Shown here piece by piece: positions 18,928 to 26,450 of a stretch of 64,000 nucleotides of DNA; within the stretch, counting starts at the first letter, position 1; each line of letters begins with the position of its first letter. The translations under genes were made by a program, and so were the position numbers. Location: the NCBI GenBank assembly GCA_964628445.1, contig CAZVOP010000009.1, positions 4,424 through 68,423 of the forward strand. The letters are read 5' to 3'. The notes below the pieces were generated by a model. The model saw nothing but the letters and a program-made list of their open reading frames with translations. It was not told the DNA's origin and did no database searches. This stretch comes from JALHOQ01 sp964628445. GTDB taxonomy: Bacteria > Bdellovibrionota > Bdellovibrionia > Bdellovibrionales > UBA1609.

Positions 18928-19380
18928 GAGTTTTAAAAATCGATTTTTGCTCTCGAGGATTATTTAGAATCGATTTTTATTTTAAGATCGCGAAGGTTGA
19001 TGTTTTTATTTGTTGAGCTTCGCTATGAACCTGTAGTGAAGTGATTTGGCTATCCTATTTGTGAATTAAAAGTATTGCGCTCAGCTCAAGAAGCTGCGAA
19101 AAATCCCGTCAAATTTTATTTATTAATTAACGCGGCGTTTAGCCGCTACGGCGGTAGATCTTCTTGCGCGGAGATGATCCATCCTTGAGAGGTACGTTCT
19201 GCCGCCCGTCCGGGGCGGCAGAGAGTAAAACAAAATCCGATTTATTCTTTTCGGGAAAAAACCAGTCCCCAACATTCAACCCTCCCGCGCTGCCGAGGTC
19301 AGCTTCGTAGACAAATCCCAACCCAGCCTAAAGTCAGTTCCAGATTCCACGCCCGCGCAATTCCTGCTACATTATCTTCA
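18928..19380. other. AT-rich intergenic region with HNH-like fragment, upstream of ftsQ
   Basis: This 453-bp gap between the HNH gene and ftsQ is AT-rich in its first 200 bp. A 29-nt stretch at 19127-19155 matches 27 of 29 positions of 18260-18288 inside the HNH gene, in the same orientation, followed by a similar CTTCTT block. This looks like a remnant of a second copy. A 60-codon minus frame runs through it (19139-19321) with no recognisable product and I do not call it a gene. A hairpin at 19198-19222 is listed separately. A TGCTACATT box about 8 nt before the ftsQ ATG could be a -10 element. Confidence 0.5.
19198..19222. repeat. Perfect 10-bp hairpin, possible REP-like remnant
   Basis: TCTGCCGCCC (19198-19207) and GGGCGGCAGA (19213-19222) form a perfect GC-rich stem with a 5-nt loop. 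There is no T-tract on either side, so it is not an ordinary intrinsic terminator. It is preceded by AGAGGTACG (19188-19196), a 9-mer also present in the palindromes flanking the RAYT gene near 41.2-42.0 kb. That may be chance or may mark a decayed relative. Confidence 0.4.
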
Positions 19381-20124
19381 ATGTCACTGTTCAAGCGTCT
19401 TAGATATTCCATCGCCGTTCTGTGCCTCATTATGCTTGCGGCCGGCACTTTGATCGCTTTCAATTCCCATTGGGTCAAAATCGAAACGATCCAAATCGAT
19501 CTCGCGCAAAACTCTAAAGAAGACCTTTTGTTTCAGCGTATCCGTACGACTCTTACGCAGCAGACGAAAAATTTCGCCGGCCGGTATTTTTGGGAAGTGC
19601 CGCTTAAAAGTGTTTACCAACTGGTGAGTAAAGATAAACGCGTGAAGAATGTCGCGATTTATCGTGAATTCCCCTCTGGATTGAGAATCGAAATCGAGCC
19701 GCATACGCCGATGCTTGGATTCTTAAGTACCGACGGGCGGGTGTATCCCGTGGCGACCGATGCGACGTTACTTCCGCCGCTGCCGATCGGTGAAGCGCAG
19801 GATCTGCCTTTTCTTCGCGGCGAAGAATTAAAAGATGAGCCCGCACTTCGCGAGCAAGCGCTCGAATTGATCAAAGCGATTCCCATTGAAGGATCTTTTC
19901 GCAAATCCGAAGTTTCCGAAATCGTTCACACGCGCAAAGATGGATTTAAAGTTTTCGTGAGTGGTCCAGCCACCGAAGTGCAAATGGGCGACACGGACTT
20001 TGGTCCTAAAGTTTCACGCGTAAGCAAGGTCATGTCTTACCTCGAGTCTCGCAACATTAAAGGGCGCGTCATCGATGCCCGCTTCGCAAAGAAAGTTGTT
20101 GTCAGAGTGCGTAAAGCTCCCTAG
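19381..20124 (+). CDS. ftsQ: FtsQ, cell-division bridging protein
   Basis: FtsQ connects early cytoplasmic division proteins with the periplasmic septal synthesis machinery (FtsB/FtsL, FtsW/FtsI). The 247-residue product has the expected layout: a short cytoplasmic N-terminus, one membrane helix (about 10-28), a POTRA domain (HWVKIETIQID through VKNVAIYREFPSGLRIEIEPH) and a beta domain ending in VIDARFAKKVVVRV, the typical FtsQ C-terminal strand. No ribosome site precedes the ATG, and a possible -10 box lies about 8 nt upstream, so a leaderless or near-leaderless message is possible. It is followed 56 nt later by ftsA. Confidence 0.9.
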   Translation: MSLFKRLRYSIAVLCLIMLAAGTLIAFNSHWVKIETIQIDLAQNSKEDLLFQRIRTTLTQQTKNFAGRYFWEVPLKSVYQLVSKDKRVKNVAIYREFPSGLRIEIEPHTPMLGFLSTDGRVYPVATDATLLPPLPIGEAQDLPFLRGEELKDEPALREQALELIKAIPIEGSFRKSEVSEIVHTRKDGFKVFVSGPATEVQMGDTDFGPKVSRVSKVMSYLESRNIKGRVIDARFAKKVVVRVRKAP

Positions 20125-20180
20125 CCTAAAATCAGGGACAAGGATGTTCTCCAAAATCAGTCATCCTATTGAGGATTTAA

Positions 20181-21413
20181 ATGGCAAAGGACGCCACATC
20201 GCAAGCACAGGTCATCGCAGGCCTGGACATCGGTACGACCAAAGTCACCTGCGCTATAGGCCGGTTTGAAAACGGACGCCTAAACATAATTGGTGTAGGC
20301 AACGCCGCGAATTCAGGCATGCGCCACGGGGTCGTGGTGAATATCGATGCCACCTCTGACGCCATAAAAAAAGCCAAAGACGAAGCTGAACTAATGGCTG
20401 GCCAGCGTATCGAGAATGTTTGGCTCGCTGTCGGCGGACAACATATCCAAAGCTTCGCCTCATCAGGCATGGTCGCGATTCGCAACAAGGAAGTTCAGCA
20501 AGACGACATCGATCGCGTGTTGGAGGCGGCGAAGGCCGTGGCAATTCCGCAAGACAGACAAGTGCTGCACGTCCTTCCGCAGGACTTCCGCATCGATGGA
20601 CAAGTCGGCATCTTCGATCCCATCGGCATGTCGGGCGTACGCCTTGAAGCCAGCGTCTTTATTATCACCGGCTCTACCTCTGTGATTCAAAACGCGGTGA
20701 AGTGCACGCAGCGCGCGGGTTTGAAAGTCGAAGGCATGGCGCTACAACAACTCGCAAGCTCCATGGCCGTCCTCAGTGCAGACGAGAAAAATCTTGGCGT
20801 GACCGTCGTCGACATGGGCGGTGGCACCTGTGACATGATCACTTTCTTCCAAGGCAGCGTGATTCACACGGGCTTGCTGCCGGTGGGCGGACAAAATTTC
20901 ACTCACGATGTGGCGATCGGCTTAAAAACGACGCAAAATCATGGCGAAACCCTTAAACGAAAATACGGCTGCGCTCTTCCCGAAATGGTGAGCGAGGACG
21001 AAGCCATCGAAGTGGAGAGCGTCGGCGGCCGTAAACCCCGCACGCTCATGCGCCGCGATCTTTGCGAGGTGCTTGAGGCGCGCGCCGAAGAAACGCTTGA
21101 ACTCATCCATTTGGATTTAGAAGAAAAAGGTCTGTTGACGAAACTCGGTTCCGGCGTTGTGCTTACGGGTGGGGGAAGCCTCCTTCACGGTCTCGTCGAA
21201 ATGGGCGATTTCGTTTTAGACGTGCCGGTAAGAAGAGGTTGGCCCGAGAAAGTGGGCGGTTTGGTGGATGTTGTCCGCCAGCCCTCATGCTCAACGGTCG
21301 TGGGTGTTCTGCTTTATGGCTTAAGCCAAGATAAAGAGAATAGCCGGGGAACTGCCGCCGAGGTGAAAGTTTCCGAATGGACAAAGAAGATGAAGAATTT
21401 GTTGGGGATCTAA
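20181..21413 (+). CDS. ftsA: FtsA, actin-like FtsZ membrane anchor
   Basis: FtsA is an actin-fold ATPase that tethers FtsZ filaments to the membrane and recruits later divisome proteins. The 410-residue length is typical. Visible motifs are the phosphate-1 loop AGLDIGTTKVTCAIG (about 13-27), the 1C-domain stretch around KVEGMALQQLAS, phosphate-2 VVDMGGGTCDM (about 210-220), the late GSGVVLTGGGSLL block, and a C-terminal amphipathic helix SEWTKKMKNLLGI that inserts into the membrane. A GAGG ribosome site precedes the ATG by 6 nt. The 43-nt gap to ftsZ is normal for this pair. Confidence 0.95.
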   Translation: MAKDATSQAQVIAGLDIGTTKVTCAIGRFENGRLNIIGVGNAANSGMRHGVVVNIDATSDAIKKAKDEAELMAGQRIENVWLAVGGQHIQSFASSGMVAIRNKEVQQDDIDRVLEAAKAVAIPQDRQVLHVLPQDFRIDGQVGIFDPIGMSGVRLEASVFIITGSTSVIQNAVKCTQRAGLKVEGMALQQLASSMAVLSADEKNLGVTVVDMGGGTCDMITFFQGSVIHTGLLPVGGQNFTHDVAIGLKTTQNHGETLKRKYGCALPEMVSEDEAIEVESVGGRKPRTLMRRDLCEVLEARAEETLELIHLDLEEKGLLTKLGSGVVLTGGGSLLHGLVEMGDFVLDVPVRRGWPEKVGGLVDVVRQPSCSTVVGVLLYGLSQDKENSRGTAAEVKVSEWTKKMKNLLGI

Positions 21414-21456
21414 ACCGTATATTGCGGGCGTGCACGGAAGCACACGAGGGGGATAC

Positions 21457-22941
21457 ATGTTTGAACTAGAAGAAAACACGAATTTTGGAGCCAGCATCAA
21501 AGTCATCGGCATCGGTGGCGGCGGCGGAAATGCCGTGCAAACGATGATCGAGGGCGGACTCCAAGGCGTCGAATTCGTTGTCGCCAACACCGACCGCCAA
21601 GCCCTTTCTGCCAACAAGGCGGAAGGCAAAATTAATCTTGGACGTGAACTCACGAAGGGTCTTGGCGCCGGCGCGAATCCCGAGATCGGGCGCAGAGCCG
21701 CTATCGAATCCTACAACGACATCGTTGCGAAATTGGAAGGCTCGGACATGGTTTTTGTCACGGCCGGCATGGGCGGCGGAACCGGAACGGGCGGCGCTCC
21801 AGTGGTTGCGAAAATCGCGAAAGAGCTTGGCGCTCTCACCATCGGTGTGGTGACTAAGCCCTTCATCTTCGAAGGTAAAAAACGTAAAAAGCACGCCGAC
21901 GACGGCATCCGTGAATTGCAAGAAAACGTCGACACCTTGATTGTGATCCCGAATCAAAAACTTTTGACCGTAGCAAGTGAGCGCACTCCGCTGCTCGAAA
22001 CCTTCCGCCGCGCCGATCAAGTTTTGCTTCACGCGGTCAAGGGCATCAGCGATTTGATCAACATCCGAGGTCTTATCAACTTGGATTTCGCGGATATCCG
22101 CACGGTCATGCAAGCTAAAGGCATGGCGATCATGGGCTCGGGTCTTGCGAACGGTGAAAACCGTGCGATCGAAGCGGCCACTCAAGCCATTTCTTCGCCG
22201 CTGTTGGAGAACATCTGCATCGACGGCGCGACCGGCATAATCATCAATGTGACCGGCGGATCCGATTTGACCCTGTGGGAAGTGAACGAAGCTTCGACTC
22301 TTATTACCGAAGCGGCTCACCCGGATGCGGAAATCATTTTCGGCGCGGTTATCGACGAAGCGATGCAAGATTCGGTCAGCGTAACGGTCATCGCGACGGG
22401 CTTTGGCACCAATGCGGTGAAAACGGCTTCCGAGCAAATCAATAAACTGCACGCGATGAACGATTCGCAAGCGCAAAGTCAGTCGCAACAATTGATGAAT
22501 GCCGGGATGGCGCGCTTGCAACAGGATATGAATCAGCAATCCTACGAGACCATCAATTTGAGCGTTGAAAGTGCGCAGCCTGAAATGCCGATGCAAATGC
22601 CGCAGACTTTCAATACGCAGCCGGCCCCAAGCCAGCCGCAACAGGCGGCTCATTTCCCGATGAATCCTCCTACGCCGGCGGCGGCACCGCAGGGTCCCGT
22701 GTCTAAAACTCTTCCGCGTGAAGCGCTGTTGGCTAAGGCCCGCGCCTACCGCGAGAGCCAAAGCCACCGCGATCATACCGCGCAGCCTGAACAGCTTTCG
22801 ATGAACATGGATGAGGTTTCGCCGCAAAGATTGACGCCCGAACCCGCGCGTTCGCCCTTTGAAAGCGATTCCCTGGAAGTTCCTTCCTACTTGCGTCGTA
22901 AACGTGGCGCAAACCATGACCAAAACGAAGGCCTAGAGTAA
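21457..22941 (+). CDS. ftsZ: FtsZ, tubulin-like division GTPase
   Basis: FtsZ polymerises into the Z-ring. The start chosen (MFELEENTNFG) has AGGGGG 6 nt upstream; an in-frame GTG nine codons earlier has no such support. The 494-residue protein has the GTP-binding loops GIGGGGGNAV and GGGTGTGGAPVVA, the T7 loop NLDFADIRTVM with its catalytic Asp, then a long linker (about 330-460) rich in Gln, Pro and Met. The FtsA-binding C-terminal peptide LEVPSYLRRKR is followed by about eleven further acidic/polar residues (ending NEGLE), whereas it is commonly almost terminal. A terminator-like hairpin begins 4 nt after the stop. Confidence 0.96.
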   Translation: MFELEENTNFGASIKVIGIGGGGGNAVQTMIEGGLQGVEFVVANTDRQALSANKAEGKINLGRELTKGLGAGANPEIGRRAAIESYNDIVAKLEGSDMVFVTAGMGGGTGTGGAPVVAKIAKELGALTIGVVTKPFIFEGKKRKKHADDGIRELQENVDTLIVIPNQKLLTVASERTPLLETFRRADQVLLHAVKGISDLINIRGLINLDFADIRTVMQAKGMAIMGSGLANGENRAIEAATQAISSPLLENICIDGATGIIINVTGGSDLTLWEVNEASTLITEAAHPDAEIIFGAVIDEAMQDSVSVTVIATGFGTNAVKTASEQINKLHAMNDSQAQSQSQQLMNAGMARLQQDMNQQSYETINLSVESAQPEMPMQMPQTFNTQPAPSQPQQAAHFPMNPPTPAAAPQGPVSKTLPREALLAKARAYRESQSHRDHTAQPEQLSMNMDEVSPQRLTPEPARSPFESDSLEVPSYLRRKRGANHDQNEGLE

Positions 22942-22944
22942 GGT

Positions 22945-22968
22945 AAGGGCTCTGTGACCAGAGCCCTT
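22945..22968 (+). terminator. Terminator-like hairpin after ftsZ, enclosing the next start codon
   Basis: AAGGGCTCT (22945-22953) pairs perfectly with AGAGCCCTT (22960-22968) around a 6-nt loop, followed by a short T-run (TTTTCG). It lies 4 nt after the ftsZ stop and has intrinsic-terminator form. The loop is exactly GTGACC, whose GTG is the only possible start of the next gene, and the AAGGG of its likely ribosome site forms the left arm. It may therefore partly terminate the ftsZ message and mask lpxH translation. Confidence 0.65.
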
Positions 22969-23709
22969 TTCGTTTCCGATATTCATATTGCTTCACCACA
23001 TGACGAGCGCGCCGTGCTCTTTGGCCGCTTTCTGGATAAAGCCTTTGAATTAAAACCTAAGCATCTATTTTTGGTCGGCGACATATTCGATCTTTGGATC
23101 GCCGATCGTGATTATTTTGTCGAAAGCTATTCGACTATTATCGAAAAGCTGGTGCAGCTCAAAGCCAACGGCACTCAGATTCATTATTTTGAAGGCAATC
23201 ACGATCTCGATTTAAAATTATTTTGGCAGGACAAACTGGGCTTTGATGTGCAAGAAGGCCCTGCATTTTATGAAATCGCGGGCCAAGTGGTGCGTGTCGA
23301 GCACGGCGACGAGATGGATCCCGACGATAAGGGCTATTTGTTCCTACGCTGGTTTTTGCGGACGCTGCCCGTGCGTGCATTGGGCCGTCATCTTCCCAAT
23401 CAAGCCGTGCGTTGGATCGGCGTACGCGCTTCGCAGTCCAGCCGCAATTACACATCGCAAATCAAAGTGGCAAGCGATGAGGAATCCATCGCTAAGATCC
23501 GCAATCACGCGCGTGAAGTTTTTCAGTATAAACCGTTTGACCTGTTTATTTCTGGCCATGTGCATGTACGCGAGGACTCGATGCAAGAGCTGAATGGAAA
23601 GAAATTCCGTTGCCTGAATTTAGGCACTTGGCTCAAAGAACCGCTAGTTTTGGAACTGCAAAGTGGGCAAGCGGAGCTTCAAGACGTCAAATCCTGGCTC
23701 GATCGATAG
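22954..23709 (+). CDS. lpxH: LpxH-like UDP-2,3-diacylglucosamine diphosphatase
   Basis: LpxH cleaves UDP-2,3-diacylglucosamine to lipid X, the fourth step of lipid A synthesis, at the cytoplasmic membrane surface. The 251-residue product is a calcineurin-type metallophosphatase with the full motif set: FVSDIH (Asp9, His11), GDIFDLW, EGNHD and SGHVH. The pattern DLW after the second motif is typical of LpxH-like proteins. The start must be the GTG at 22954, because an in-frame stop (the ftsZ TAA) lies five codons upstream and the SDIH motif follows at once. The close relative LpxI is a different fold, so it is excluded. A phosphoesterase with another substrate remains possible. Confidence 0.82.
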   Translation: MTRALFVSDIHIASPHDERAVLFGRFLDKAFELKPKHLFLVGDIFDLWIADRDYFVESYSTIIEKLVQLKANGTQIHYFEGNHDLDLKLFWQDKLGFDVQEGPAFYEIAGQVVRVEHGDEMDPDDKGYLFLRWFLRTLPVRALGRHLPNQAVRWIGVRASQSSRNYTSQIKVASDEESIAKIRNHAREVFQYKPFDLFISGHVHVREDSMQELNGKKFRCLNLGTWLKEPLVLELQSGQAELQDVKSWLDR

Positions 23710-23710
23710 T

Positions 23711-24502
23711 TTACTCGCATCTCAGGCACATATCGCGTGCGGGCAAGCATTTGCCGGTGAAGCAGTTTCCGCCTTCCGTGCGCACGGAAAAACGCGGAGG
23801 CTCGCAGCCGTCGGGCGCGCGCAGTCCGCCGTAGCGGCAGGTGCCAAAGCCGGTTTCATTTGCGGGATCGGCTGCGAACGGTGAGACCGCCTGCACGCCC
23901 TGCCTACATCGCTGATCCACGTAATAACCGTTGGTCATATTGCAAAATGCCGCGGCCGAGTCCGCGCGAAAGCAGCTGACAATTTTATTGGTGCGATCGA
24001 GCCATACAAAAAATTTAACACCTAAATCGTATTTATCTATTCCTCGTTCACTCCAGTTGACGCGAATTTTTCCGTCTTGAGAGCGAAACATAAGCCGGAG
24101 CGAGGCGGGATAGCGAGTGAGATAGGAGCCGAATTCCTGAACCTTCAGGCGCATGTCCGGGCTGCCTAGGGCGAGTCCAAGGTGTTCAATGATTGCGCCA
24201 GGGAATACCTTTGCTCCCGCGCGCAATGAGGTTTCTGCCGTCAGTGAGGAATCATAAACATAATTTAAGAAAACGGCGGACTCCTTGCCCGGCTCGGCAC
24301 TTTGCCCGCTCATGATAAAAGTGCAGGTTTCGTCGTTGCGTAAATTTGCCGTGATACCGGCCATCACTGCGCTTGCAGAATCCTTGAATTCAATCTGGTC
24401 TTTGAGGCTCACGGTCGAGTTTCGTATAGAGCGGGAGTAGAGCACCCCGGCACAGAGCAAAACCGTCGCTAAGAATGCACCGACGATTTTTGCGCGGCTC
24501 AT
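23711..24502 (-). CDS. Cys-rich exported/membrane-anchored protein, pair member 2
   Basis: The start (MSRAKIVGAFLATVLLCAGV) overlaps the upstream gene's stop as ATGA; a 16-codon longer frame has no reason to be used. The 263-residue product has one N-terminal membrane helix (about 5-23) and an extracytoplasmic domain with many Cys. It resembles its neighbour in order and sequence: an early NLRNDETC block, a middle TNKIVSCFRADSAAAFCNM block and a C-terminal MCLRCE. The single helix followed by a beta-rich domain recalls pseudopilins, but I see no prepilin peptidase motif. The spaced Cys suggest disulfides in the periplasm or outside the cell. It is convergent with lpxH, 1 nt apart. Function unknown. 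Confidence 0.75.
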   Translation of the reverse strand: MSRAKIVGAFLATVLLCAGVLYSRSIRNSTVSLKDQIEFKDSASAVMAGITANLRNDETCTFIMSGQSAEPGKESAVFLNYVYDSSLTAETSLRAGAKVFPGAIIEHLGLALGSPDMRLKVQEFGSYLTRYPASLRLMFRSQDGKIRVNWSERGIDKYDLGVKFFVWLDRTNKIVSCFRADSAAAFCNMTNGYYVDQRCRQGVQAVSPFAADPANETGFGTCRYGGLRAPDGCEPPRFSVRTEGGNCFTGKCLPARDMCLRCE

Positions 24503-25290
24503 GGGCACAGCATACAGTGATGGACGGTGTCGGCGACGGTGAAGGCGCAATCCTTCCCGCAGCTGACCGTGCGCAAATTGACTGAGCCCGCAGGCAGATC
24601 ACTAAATCCCTTGGGACAGGTGCAGGCATTGGTCGCCGGGTTGGATTGGCGGCAAGCGACGGCGCCGTAGGTGAGAACATAAATCCCGCCCGCGTAACAA
24701 GCGCTCTTCGGCATGCACTTTGGCATTGCGCCCGGGCTTTGTGGATCGTAACGAAAACCCATGGTGGCACAGGCCTCGGCGGCGCTGAACTGATTGTTGC
24801 AGCCGACGATTTTCTTAAGGGCATTCACATAAACGGGAATATCGTAAAAGCGCACCCGCTCGAGGCCGCCGCCGCGTTGTTGCAGTTTGAGTTTTATCCG
24901 CGCTTGATGGCGTTGCACGTTTTCGCCGTTCAAATTCAAAGTCACGGGCGGGACACCTTCGTCTTCGATCAAAAATTCGCCGATTTCTAAACGCTCACCG
25001 GCGAAAGCGAAGCCCGTAGCGAGCGGCCCCTTATTTTGTCCATAGTCGCCGGCCAACAGCAAAGGAACGCTTCGGCCCGGAACAAATTCGATATCATGCA
25101 ATTTTTCCGAGCAGGTGGCGTCGGTGACAAGAACGGTGCGGACAAAGTTAAATAAGTCGGCCATCTCATCGCTTTCGAGATTGGCTCCGCTTTTCAACAT
25201 GGCACCGATCAGCGCCGCGGCCGCTGCGGCAAGAACGGCGCCCGTGAACACCGCAATCAGAGTGGCATAAATTGCTGTTCTTTGTTTCAC
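24499..25290 (-). CDS. Cys-rich exported/membrane-anchored protein, pair member 1
   Basis: This 263-residue protein, from a GTG start, is a paralogue of the downstream gene and has the same length. An N-terminal hydrophobic helix rich in Ala (about 8-30) precedes an early VLVTDATC block, a middle LKKIVGCNNQFSAAEACATM block and a C-terminus HHCMLCP. The C-terminal 90 residues hold about a dozen Cys, including CTCPKGF, and look like a small disulfide-knotted domain. The 4-nt overlap with the downstream gene argues that the two are made together, perhaps as a heteromer. It is divergent from the gene at 25327, with only 36 bp between starts. Function unknown. Confidence 0.75.
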   Translation of the reverse strand: MKQRTAIYATLIAVFTGAVLAAAAAALIGAMLKSGANLESDEMADLFNFVRTVLVTDATCSEKLHDIEFVPGRSVPLLLAGDYGQNKGPLATGFAFAGERLEIGEFLIEDEGVPPVTLNLNGENVQRHQARIKLKLQQRGGGLERVRFYDIPVYVNALKKIVGCNNQFSAAEACATMGFRYDPQSPGAMPKCMPKSACYAGGIYVLTYGAVACRQSNPATNACTCPKGFSDLPAGSVNLRTVSCGKDCAFTVADTVHHCMLCP

Positions 25291-25326
25291 CCAGGTAGGA
25301 TATTCTCAGGCAGGAGCGCAAGTACA

Positions 25327-26012
25327 ATGAATTCTTGGGATAAGCATATACCAAAATTGGTTTTTGCCGTCGGCATTTTACTTCTGCTGTCGGCCGCTTA
25401 CATTTTCTTCGGACNNNNNNNNNNGTGCGTGCGCCGCTGGCCACGCTGAAATCCGCGCCCGAGGTGGAGTTGATCGGCGCGGCCGTGCCGGGAACGGAGC
25501 AGAAACCCTGGCTCGCACCCATTGAGGAGAGCGAGCTCAGCACCGCTCCAAAAAACGAAAATCCCGCGCCGGTTGAACCGCAGCCCATATTCGGCAACCA
25601 TTTGCGAAAAATCGGGATGACGATGCGCACGCCGGAAAAGATGGCCTTTGGTGAAACCAAAAGCCGGGGTGCTGAGGTTTTGGTGGGTACGGACATCAGC
25701 GGTATGCCGAAGTTATATTTATTTTCGATGAAGCGTAAACTGAAGCCTGAGCAAGCCAAAAGCATGATCGAAGATCAGTTCCAAGAAGACGGCCTGCGCG
25801 TGCGCAAGATTTCTTCGATGAACAGTCGGGGCGGGGTTGGAGTGATGACCGTTCTTAAGGGCCTCACGCGCGGCAATGAAGAATTCCAGGCCTACTCGTT
25901 CAGCGCTGGAAAAAAGGGATATTCGCACATGCTGATCTTGGTGGATTCGGAACTCAGCCGCAAACCCGCGCGCGTGCGCCAGTTGATTGACTCGATCTCG
26001 GCTTCGCGCTGA
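25327..26012 (+). CDS. Membrane-anchored periplasmic protein, interrupted by assembly gap
   Basis: An ATG at 25327, preceded by AGGAG, opens a frame reading MNSWDKHIPKLVFAVGILLL, a typical inner-membrane anchor, and runs into ten Ns (25415-25424). After the Ns an open frame continues to the TGA at 26012 with a Pro/Glu-rich spacer and then a small alpha/beta domain (about LYLFSMKRKLKPEQAKSMIE...RVRQLIDSISASR). The two frames differ by one base across the Ns, as expected when the N-run is a placeholder of arbitrary length. One gene across the gap is the simplest reading. Product unknown. It ends directly against the convergent HAMP-like gene, with no spacer. Confidence 0.7.
25415..25424. other. 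Assembly gap (ten Ns)
   Basis: Ten undetermined bases, most likely a scaffold placeholder. They interrupt the gene starting at 25327 and make its length and frame in this window unreliable. Confidence 0.98.
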
Positions 26013-26447
26013 TTATTTTTGCCGTAAAATTTCGGCCAAAGTTTTAAGTTCTTCGTGGATGGGCCCAAGCTCGTCGTTTTTGCGTAGCGGCCGGGGCGGA
26101 TCGAATTTCCCCTTCTGCAAATCGCGGATGTACGCGCAGATTGCGACCAGCGGGCCACCCACCCTTTGACCAAGCACGATCATGTAAAAGACCGTGCAAC
26201 TGATAAATACGAGAAAACTGAGAAAAAACAAGAGCGCCACTAAAGACAAACGTTCTTGAATCGCGACCGCGGCGCTTAAGTCGGAAAGAGTGGCGACGCT
26301 CACTTGCACTTCATTTAAAAGCTTGGCCGCATACACCACAATGACGCCCAGAAAGGCGACGCCGCCGGTAAAGACATGCATGTAGTAGCCCTTGCTGAGG
26401 CCTGCGTTTTTTATATAACTTTTAAGGCGGCGCTGATCTTTGCTCAT
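26013..26447 (-). CDS. Membrane protein with HAMP-like region
   Basis: The 144-residue protein has two membrane helices (about 25-45 and 70-95) separated by about 25 residues. It then has GGPLVAICAYIRDLQKGKFDPPRPLRKNDELGPIHEELKTLAEIL, which has the Pro, Glu and paired-helix pattern of a HAMP signal-relay domain. It stops after HAMP with no kinase, cyclase or methyl-accepting domain, so it is either a stand-alone HAMP protein or a regulatory partner. It lies 3 nt after recN and is last in the opdA-nadK-recN series. The role is unknown. Confidence 0.72.
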   Translation of the reverse strand: MSKDQRRLKSYIKNAGLSKGYYMHVFTGGVAFLGVIVVYAAKLLNEVQVSVATLSDLSAAVAIQERLSLVALLFFLSFLVFISCTVFYMIVLGQRVGGPLVAICAYIRDLQKGKFDPPRPLRKNDELGPIHEELKTLAEILRQK

Positions 26448-26450
26448 ACT

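Noticed and set aside
19139..19321. 60-codon minus-strand gene
   Set aside because: No recognisable protein or ribosome site; it crosses a GC hairpin and a fragment related to the HNH gene in another frame.
21466..22923. 485-codon minus-strand frame opposite ftsZ
   Set aside because: A shadow frame produced by ftsZ codon bias; the sense strand encodes an unmistakable FtsZ.
25166..25765. Minus-strand frame of 199 codons across the N-run
   Set aside because: It depends on undetermined bases and is antisense to two better-supported genes.
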